NCBI GenBank assembly: GCA_947452065.1
Contig: CANGBB010000002.1
Location: 1 to 64,000, forward strand
From: Gammaproteobacteria bacterium
Lineage (GTDB): Bacteria > Pseudomonadota > Gammaproteobacteria > Steroidobacterales > Steroidobacteraceae
Direction of reading: 5' to 3'
DNA: 64,000 bases
In this document: positions 58,573-64,000 of the stretch, piece after piece
Layout: the number at the start of each line of letters is the position of its first letter
How positions within the stretch are numbered: position 1 is the stretch's first letter
Notes under the pieces: generated by a model
Told to the model about the DNA's origin: nothing
The model's input: only the letters and a program-made list of their open reading frames with translations
Databases searched by the model: none
Made by a program: the position numbers and the translations under genes

Positions 58573-58802
58573 GTTCCATGCTCCATGGCTTTGAGGCGGC
58601 CGATCATGGCCTCGACACGGGCGCGCACCTGATCATTCCGGTTCAGTAGCGAATTCTTCTCGCTGGCCAGCGACTCATGCCGCTGACGCAGGGCGTGGTT
58701 TTCCTGACTGAGCTGCTGCAGCAGGTGGATGGCTTCCTCGAGTCTGGCTTCGAGGAGCTGTAGTTCTTGTTCTATGCTCGATGCTTTGTCAGGCTCTTTC
58801 AT
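58569..58802 (-). CDS. TIGR02449-type coiled-coil protein
   Basis: The 77-residue product is almost entirely coiled coil (EQELQLLEARLEEAIHLLQ onward, with heptads to LKAME). Such TIGR02449 proteins sit upstream of zapA in many gammaproteobacteria and look like ZapB, suggesting a division role, not demonstrated here. The ATG has no Shine-Dalgarno; a full promoter ends 7 nt before it. Confidence 0.85.
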   Translation of the reverse strand: MKEPDKASSIEQELQLLEARLEEAIHLLQQLSQENHALRQRHESLASEKNSLLNRNDQVRARVEAMIGRLKAMEHGT

Positions 58803-58809
58803 GCTGAAA

Positions 58810-58839
58810 ACTATAGAGCCCGGCGGAAGTGGCGGTCAA
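58810..58839 (-). promoter_or_regulatory. Promoter of the TIGR02449-zapA operon, adjacent to the start codon
   Basis: On the minus strand TTGACC, an 18-bp spacer and TATAGT. Only 7 nt (TTTCAGC) separate the -10 from the ATG, so the transcript would begin at or within a base of the start codon. Confidence 0.65.
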
Positions 58840-58880
58840 CGCTTTTGAGCCTGCTGCAGCACGAGGGTGCGACCCTCCGG

Positions 58881-58909
58881 TTGCCTGCGGGCCATGCGGG
58901 CCATAACAT
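58881..58909 (+). promoter_or_regulatory. Possible ygfB operon promoter
   Basis: TTGCCT (58881-58886), 17 bp and TAACAT (58904-58909), with a leader of about 16 nt to the ygfB ATG. Confidence 0.45.
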
Positions 58910-58931
58910 CACCGCTGCCAGGCAGGTCACC

Positions 58932-59501
58932 ATGTCATCGAACGAATACACCCAACCCTACGCCGATTTGCTGCGAGTTTTCGTCTCCGCCCACGCGGTG
59001 ACCGAGCCGGCGGAGGCCCATGGCGTGCTGGCCGGGAGCCTGTGCGCCGCCGGTTCCTACGGCCTGGAAGACTGGCTGGCCGAGGTCTTTCCGGAGATCG
59101 AGCTAGACGCGACCACCGGGGCTACCCTTCGGGAGCTGTTCGAGCAGACGCGCAGCGCATTGCTTGGGCACGACATGCAGTTTGTGCTGCTGATGCCCGA
59201 TGACCAGCAGCCGATCGAGCAGCGCACGGCCGCGCTGTGCCAGTGGTGCAACGGCTTCCTCTACGGCTTGGCCGGGCAGGGGGCTGCCGATCCGGAGCGT
59301 CTGCCGGGCGATGCCGGCGAAGTGGTGCGTGACATCGGCGAGATCACGCGGGCGGGCGTCGACGCCGCAGACCCGACGGAAGTAAACGAATCTGCGCTGT
59401 CTGAGCTGGAAGAGTTCGTGCGCGTCGGCGTGCAGCTTGTCTATGAAGAGCTCGCCGCGCGCCGGCAGCCGTCACGTCCGGTCTCGAATTCCATCCACTA
59501 G
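58932..59501 (+). CDS. ygfB: UPF0149 family protein YgfB
   Basis: The 189-residue protein has the YgfB/YecA-like N-terminal domain with EAHGVLAGSLCAAG and the later LCQWCNGFLYGLAGQG, the diagnostic UPF0149 segments. In Pseudomonas aeruginosa YgfB affects beta-lactam resistance, but its general role is unclear. It begins a ygfB-pepP-ubiH-ubiI unit. ATG 58932 follows GGCAGG; upstream in-frame sequence is not needed. Confidence 0.92.
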   Translation: MSSNEYTQPYADLLRVFVSAHAVTEPAEAHGVLAGSLCAAGSYGLEDWLAEVFPEIELDATTGATLRELFEQTRSALLGHDMQFVLLMPDDQQPIEQRTAALCQWCNGFLYGLAGQGAADPERLPGDAGEVVRDIGEITRAGVDAADPTEVNESALSELEEFVRVGVQLVYEELAARRQPSRPVSNSIH

Positions 59502-59526
59502 CCGTTCACCCCTCAGGATGCAGAGC

Positions 59527-60837
59527 ATGTCGCTACCCCAGGACGAGTATTCGCGCCGCCGCCGGCAATTGATGCGACTGATGGGTCGGGATGCCATCGC
59601 CGTTCTGCCGGCCGCGCCCACGCGGGTGCGCAACAACGACGTGGAATACAACTACCGTCAGGACAGCGATTTTCACTACCTGACCGGGTTCGACGAGCCG
59701 GAGTCCGTGGCGGTGCTCGCACCGGGCCGTGAGGGCGGCGAATACATCCTGTTCGTGCGCGAGCGCAATCCCGAGCGCGAGATCTGGGACGGCAAGCGTG
59801 CCGGCCCGGATGGCGCGGTGAAAGAACACGGTGCCGATGAGGCCTATCCGATCGGCAAGCTGGATGAAATCCTGCCCGGTCTTCTCGCCAGCCGCGAGCG
59901 CGTCTATCACACGATGGGCGTGTATCACGATTTCGATCAGCGAGTCGTCGGCTGGGTCAACACACTGCGCTCGCAGGCGCGCGCCGGCCGTCATCCTCCG
60001 CAGGAATTTGCCGCACTGGATCATGTGCTGCACGACATGCGCCTGTTCAAGAGCAGCCGCGAGATTGCTCTGATGCGCCGCTCAGCGGTGATTGCTGCGC
60101 GGGCGCATGTGCGTGCGATGCAGTTCTGCCGTCCGGGCCGCACCGAATACGAGGTGATGGCCGAGCTGCTGCATGAGTTCCATCGTCACCATGCCGACAT
60201 TTCCTACCATCCAATCGTGGGTGGTGGCGCCAATTCCTGCGTGCTGCACTATCGCGACAACAATGCTGCACTCAAGGACGGTGATCTATTGCTGATCGAT
60301 GCCGGCTGCGAGTTCCAGTTCTACGCCAGCGACATCACGCGCACCTTCCCGGTCAATGGCCGCTTCAGCCCCGAGCAGCGCGCCGTCTATGAAGTGGTGC
60401 TGGCCGCGCAACGGGCGGCATTCGCGGAGATCTATCCCGGTAATCACTGGAATGCGCCGCACGATGCCGCGGTCCGATCGATCACTCAGGGGCTGGTCAA
60501 GATCGGCCTACTCAAGGGGCGTGTGCCGCAACTGATCAAGGAAGGCGCGTATCGCCAGTACTTCATGCATCGCACCGGCCACTGGCTGGGCATGGATGTG
60601 CATGATGTCGGTGATTACAAAGTGGGCGATGAGTGGCGCGTCTTTGAGCCCGGGATGGCGCTGACCGTGGAGCCCGGCGTGTATATCGCTGCGGGTAGCA
60701 AGGCACCCAAGCGCTTCTGGAATACCGGCATTCGTATCGAGGATGACGTGATCGTGACCGCCAAGGGTCATGAGGTGCTGACCAGCGATGTGCCGCGTGA
60801 GGCCGATGAGATTGAGCGGCTGATGGCGGGCGCATGA
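59527..60837 (+). CDS. pepP: Xaa-Pro aminopeptidase
   Basis: PepP removes N-terminal residues before proline, complementing Pip. The 436-residue pita-bread metallopeptidase has the metal ligands Asp in LLIDAGCEF, Asp in ASDITRTFP, His in YFMHRTGHWLGMDVHDVG, and Glu in LTVEPGVYI and GIRIEDDVIV. ATG 59527 has AGGA 8 nt upstream; 59518 is too close to it. The stop overlaps ubiH (ATGA). Confidence 0.96.
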   Translation: MSLPQDEYSRRRRQLMRLMGRDAIAVLPAAPTRVRNNDVEYNYRQDSDFHYLTGFDEPESVAVLAPGREGGEYILFVRERNPEREIWDGKRAGPDGAVKEHGADEAYPIGKLDEILPGLLASRERVYHTMGVYHDFDQRVVGWVNTLRSQARAGRHPPQEFAALDHVLHDMRLFKSSREIALMRRSAVIAARAHVRAMQFCRPGRTEYEVMAELLHEFHRHHADISYHPIVGGGANSCVLHYRDNNAALKDGDLLLIDAGCEFQFYASDITRTFPVNGRFSPEQRAVYEVVLAAQRAAFAEIYPGNHWNAPHDAAVRSITQGLVKIGLLKGRVPQLIKEGAYRQYFMHRTGHWLGMDVHDVGDYKVGDEWRVFEPGMALTVEPGVYIAAGSKAPKRFWNTGIRIEDDVIVTAKGHEVLTSDVPREADEIERLMAGA

Positions 60838-62090
60838 ACCAGCAAGCCGCGCAGACCGACGTGCTAATCGTCGGCGGCGGCATGGTGGGCGCGAGCCTCG
60901 GACTGGCGCTGGCCGCGACGTCACTTCGTGTGACGATCATCGAACCGGTGTTGCCGGGCAGTGGACCCCAGCCCAGTTTTGATGACCGCTGCACCGCGCT
61001 GGCCAATGGTTCGCGGCGCATGCTCGAGACACTGGGTGCATGGCCGGCCATCGCGCCGCACGCTGTATCGATCCAGACCATTCATGTCTCGGATGCCGGT
61101 CGCTTTGGCAGCGCACGCATTGAAGCGGCCGCGCTGCAGATGCCGGCACTGGGCCATACCGCTCCCAATCGCGCCATCGGTGCGGCGCTGTGGCAGCAGC
61201 TGCGCAGCCATCCACAGGTGCAGCTGATCGCACCGGCGCGGGTGATCGACGCGCGCATGGACGCCGATTCCGCGCAGATCCGCCTGCTGACCGGCAGTGG
61301 CAGCGACGCGACAGAGCAGACCCTCGTGACGCGACTGGTGGTTGCGGCCGACGGCGATCGTTCGCTAATCCGCGAGCGTGCCGGACTGGGTGTCACTGAG
61401 CTCGATTATGAGCAGGTGGCCATCGTCGCCAATGTGGTGGCGGAGCGGCGCGCGACGTCTGTGGCCTTTGAGCGTTTCGGTGCAGCGGCGGGACCCATCG
61501 CCTTGCTGCCGCGTCCGGATGGTCATTACACCGTGGTGTGGTGTGTGGCGCGCAGCATCGCCGAGACCGTCGCGGGACAACCGGAGCCGGATTTCCTTCG
61601 TGATCTGCAGCAGGCTTTTGGGTGGCGAGTCGGTGCGTTTACGCGCGTTGGGCAGCGCGCCACCTATCCGTTGCGGCTGCGTCGTGCAATGCAGCTGACC
61701 GGCCAGCGCACGGTCGTGGTGGGCAATGCGGCGCAATCGCTCCATCCGGTGGCGGGTCAGGGCTTTAATCTGGGCCTGCGCGATGTGGCGACGCTGGCCG
61801 AGTTGCTGGCGGCTGCATCGGGCAATGGTGCGGATCCTGGGGCCGAGGAATTGCTGGCGAGTTACCAGTCGCAGCGGTTGCAGGATCGCGCCGGCATGAT
61901 GAGCTTCACCGATGGTCTGGTGCGCATGTTCGCGCTTTCTTTCCCGGGCGCTGCCACGCTGCGCAGTGCGGGTCTCTTGCTGTTCGATGCGCTGCCCGCC
62001 GCCAAGCGCGGACTGTCGGGTGTCAGCTGGGGTTTTGGTGCGCGCACGCCGCGACTGTTGCGCGGCATGCCTGCGGGCAGCGAGCGCTGA
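60834..62090 (+). CDS. ubiH: Ubiquinone hydroxylase UbiH
   Basis: A flavin monooxygenase of aerobic ubiquinone synthesis (C1 hydroxylation in E. coli). The 418-residue protein has the FAD motif VLIVGGGMVGASLGLALAA, the DG motif VVAADGDRSLIRERAGL and the GD-type motif GNAAQSLHPVAGQGFNLGLRDV. The genomic slot after pepP supports UbiH over UbiI. Overlaps ubiI by 1 nt. Confidence 0.93.
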   Translation: MNQQAAQTDVLIVGGGMVGASLGLALAATSLRVTIIEPVLPGSGPQPSFDDRCTALANGSRRMLETLGAWPAIAPHAVSIQTIHVSDAGRFGSARIEAAALQMPALGHTAPNRAIGAALWQQLRSHPQVQLIAPARVIDARMDADSAQIRLLTGSGSDATEQTLVTRLVVAADGDRSLIRERAGLGVTELDYEQVAIVANVVAERRATSVAFERFGAAAGPIALLPRPDGHYTVVWCVARSIAETVAGQPEPDFLRDLQQAFGWRVGAFTRVGQRATYPLRLRRAMQLTGQRTVVVGNAAQSLHPVAGQGFNLGLRDVATLAELLAAASGNGADPGAEELLASYQSQRLQDRAGMMSFTDGLVRMFALSFPGAATLRSAGLLLFDALPAAKRGLSGVSWGFGARTPRLLRGMPAGSER

Positions 62091-63346
62091 TGAACCCGAT
62101 GCCTGCGGCCATCGACTATGAAGTGGCCATCGTCGGCGCAGGGCAGGCGGGCGCAGCACTGGCGGCGCTGCTGGTGCGCCATGCAGGTTATTCGGCCTCA
62201 CGCATCGCGCTGCTCGCACCGGATGCGCCAGCGCATGATACGGGCCATGACACAGGGTTGGCCGCAGCGGCTGAACCCGAGTTGCGCGTCGTAGCACTGT
62301 CGCGCGCCTCGCAGCGCGTGCTGGTCAATGCCGGGGCCTGGGAACGCTTGCCAGCCGAGCGACTGTGCGCGTACGAGCAGATGCGTGTCTGGCACGCATC
62401 GCTGCCCGCCGACGGGCTTGCAACGCTGGTCTTTGATGCCGCAGAGATCGGCGAGGCGGCCCTGGGTGTGATTGTTGAGAACAGTGCGGTGACGCGCGCT
62501 TGTCTGCAGAGTTTTCAGGCGGCCGGCGGTGAACCGATACGCGCCGCACTCAATGACTTCACGATCGATTCGGATGGCGTGAGCCTAAGACTTACCGATG
62601 GCACCACTTTGCGCAGCCGACTGATTGTCGGTGCCGACGGCGCAGATTCATTGGTGCGCGAACGATTAGGCATCGAGCTGCAGCGTCACAGCTACGGTCA
62701 GCGCGCCATTGTGGCCACCGTTGCCACGGCGCGGCCGCATCGGAATACAGCTTGGCAACGTTTTCTTCCCACCGGACCCGTGGCGCTGCTGCCGTTGTTC
62801 AACGGCTCCTGCTCCATCGTCTGGTCCGCCGATGACGCGCTGGCGCAGGAATTGTTGGCATTGCCCGCAGCGCAGTTTGCGCAGCGACTGGAGGCGGCCA
62901 CGGATGGTGTGCTGGGCGCCATCACACTGCGCAGTGAAAGGGCGGCGTTCCCCTTGCAGCGCGCAACAGCACGGCGGCTGGTCGCGCCGCGCGCGGCGCT
63001 TCTGGGCGATGCCGCACATCGCATTCATCCGCTGGCCGGGCAGGGTATCAATCTCGGTTTCCTGGATGCGGCAGCGTTGTGCGAGAGCATTGCCGCTGCG
63101 CGCGTGGCGCATGAGGATCCGGGTTCGCCGCGGAGTCTCCGCAGTTATGAGCAGGCGCGACTGACGCACGACACGCTGATGAGTGTCAGCATGAGTGCCT
63201 TCAATACGCTCTTCAGTCAGGGCGGCGCAGCGGGCTGGATTGGCTCGCGGCTGCTGGCAATGGCCGGCCTCTATTCAGGTGTGCGTCGGAGTCTGGCGCG
63301 TCGCGCCATGGGATTGGAAGGGGAAGTGCCGAAGCTAGCGCGCTGA
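62090..63346 (+). CDS. ubiI: Ubiquinone hydroxylase UbiI (VisC)
   Basis: The second FAD monooxygenase, catalysing C5 hydroxylation in E. coli. The 418-residue protein has VAIVGAGQAGAALAALL, the DG motif LIVGADGADSLVRERLGI and LLGDAAHRIHPLAGQGINLGFLDA. An insertion rich in Ala, Pro and Asp with a HDTG repeat (HDTGHDTG) follows the first strand, slightly longer than in E. coli. Together with UbiH and Coq7 the window covers the three aerobic ring hydroxylations. Confidence 0.92.
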   Translation: MNPMPAAIDYEVAIVGAGQAGAALAALLVRHAGYSASRIALLAPDAPAHDTGHDTGLAAAAEPELRVVALSRASQRVLVNAGAWERLPAERLCAYEQMRVWHASLPADGLATLVFDAAEIGEAALGVIVENSAVTRACLQSFQAAGGEPIRAALNDFTIDSDGVSLRLTDGTTLRSRLIVGADGADSLVRERLGIELQRHSYGQRAIVATVATARPHRNTAWQRFLPTGPVALLPLFNGSCSIVWSADDALAQELLALPAAQFAQRLEAATDGVLGAITLRSERAAFPLQRATARRLVAPRAALLGDAAHRIHPLAGQGINLGFLDAAALCESIAAARVAHEDPGSPRSLRSYEQARLTHDTLMSVSMSAFNTLFSQGGAAGWIGSRLLAMAGLYSGVRRSLARRAMGLEGEVPKLAR

Positions 63347-63355
63347 TCGAGTGCG

Positions 63356-63694
63356 TCAGACGAGCGCCAGACGATCGATCTTGGCGGCGCAGATGAAATC
63401 GTTTTGCGACAGACCATTGATGGCGTGTGTGGTGTAGCGCACGCGGCAGTAGTTGTAGCCAATCTCCAGATCCGGGTGATGGTCTTCGGTGTTGGCGATA
63501 TGGGCCAGCGCGTTGACGAAGCTCATCGTTCGAAAGAAATCGCGGAAGGAAAAACTGCGAGTCAGACTCTTGCCGTCGGCCGACAGCGCCCAAGCGGCAT
63601 TGAGTGAGCGCAACTGCGCCTCAGCATTAGCCTGGTCGAGCGCCGGCACACCGCCTTCGCAGGGTACGCAGCGTTTTTCGGCAAGCTCGCTCAT
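63356..63694 (-). CDS. phhB: Pterin-4-alpha-carbinolamine dehydratase
   Basis: PCD recycles the tetrahydrobiopterin-type cofactor after aromatic hydroxylation. The 112-residue protein has the active-site [16 protein letters not shown] with the paired histidines and [14 protein letters not shown]. Overlaps ispG by 4 nt; no phenylalanine hydroxylase gene is in view, so its substrate pathway here is open. Confidence 0.94.
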   Translation of the reverse strand: MSELAEKRCVPCEGGVPALDQANAEAQLRSLNAAWALSADGKSLTRSFSFRDFFRTMSFVNALAHIANTEDHHPDLEIGYNYCRVRYTTHAINGLSQNDFICAAKIDRLALV

Positions 63695-64000
63695 GAGGGC
63701 GCCCCGTGGCGACGATAGCGACGCGCCACATACTGCTCCACCAGCTGCTGAAATTCCGCGGCGATGTGATCGCCCTTGAGGGTGACGGTCTTCTCACCAT
63801 CTTCGTAGACCGGGGCGACTGGACGCTCGCCGGTGCCCGGCAAGCTGATGCCGATGTTGGCGTGTTTGCTCTCGCCCGGGCCGTTGACCACGCAGCCCAT
63901 CACCGCCACCGTCATGTCTTCGACGCCGGCGTAGTCGCGTCGCCACTCCGGCATGCGTCGCCGCAGGTGATCCTGAATGCTCTGCGCCAGCGTCTGGAAG
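63691..64000 (-). CDS. ispG: 4-Hydroxy-3-methylbut-2-enyl diphosphate synthase, C-terminal part (partial)
   Basis: The gene runs off the right edge; only the last 102 or so codons are visible. IspG is the Fe-S enzyme that makes HMBPP in the MEP isoprenoid pathway. The visible part has [20 protein letters not shown], the cluster-binding C-terminal motif, and [15 protein letters not shown]. Its stop overlaps the phhB start. Confidence 0.95.
   Translation of the reverse strand, partial: FQTLAQSIQDHLRRRMPEWRRDYAGVEDMTVAVMGCVVNGPGESKHANIGISLPGTGERPVAPVYEDGEKTVTLKGDHIAAEFQQLVEQYVARRYRRHGAPS

Overview
The window is a GC-rich, gene-dense chromosomal segment from a gammaproteobacterium. It carries an intact S10-spc-alpha ribosomal protein locus and several gammaproteobacterial signature neighbourhoods: miaB-ybeZ-ybeY-corC-lnt, leuS-lptE, holA-nadD-rsfS-rlmH, maf-rng, TIGR02449-zapA-6S RNA-fau and ygfB-pepP-ubiH-ubiI. 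A Coq7-type ubiquinone hydroxylase, a Vfr/Clp-like CRP regulator and a periplasmic glutathione peroxidase point away from Enterobacterales and towards a Xanthomonadales/Nevskiales/Steroidobacterales-like lineage. I cannot name a genus from sequence alone. I see no insertion sequence, prophage, CRISPR array or large foreign island, so this is essentially a core-genome window.

Layout. Positions 1-14.3 kb hold the tuf 3' end and rpsJ, then a promoter and structured leader, then rplC through rplQ including secY, rpmJ and rpoA. Positions 14.3-19.2 kb hold mscL, a tiny Ala/Pro lipoprotein, a GNAT acetyltransferase, uvrA (minus strand) and ssb. Positions 19.2-30.4 kb hold miaB, ybeZ, ybeY, corC, lnt, a DegP-type protease, an NRAMP-like transporter, leuS and lptE. 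Positions 30.4-37.1 kb are a block that separates lptE from holA, which are adjacent in E. coli: an HExxH protein of unknown function, a split YeeE/YedE transporter, the ABC-F protein YheS, a TrhO-RluA fusion, a proline iminopeptidase and a HIT hydrolase. Positions 37.1-44.7 kb hold holA, nadD, rsfS, rlmH, maf, rng, a nitrilase, tldD and a cupin. Positions 44.9-54.9 kb hold purK, purE, a short darP, pmbA, yihY, a DUF2058 gene, a glutathione peroxidase, purC, djlA, rpe, the CRP-like regulator and coq7. Positions 55.0-64.0 kb hold rplM-rpsI, tRNA-Gln, rpiA, a 14-codon Lys/Ala gene with its own promoter and terminator, an EVE-domain gene, fau, 6S RNA, zapA, TIGR02449, ygfB, pepP, ubiH, ubiI, phhB and the 3' part of ispG.

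How the genes work together. Most serve translation (ribosome, RNA polymerase alpha, tRNA and rRNA modification, ribosome silencing), envelope assembly (SecY, Lnt, LptE, DegP, DjlA), DNA repair, purine, NAD and ubiquinone synthesis, and TldD/PmbA peptide processing. Genes are tightly packed, with many ATGA or TGATG overlaps. The least explained items are the 14-residue peptide unit, the hairpin-rich leader between rpsJ and rplC, the palindrome over the 6S promoter, four starts lying about 7 nt after -10 boxes (possible leaderless mRNAs), the TrhO-RluA fusion and the HExxH protein.
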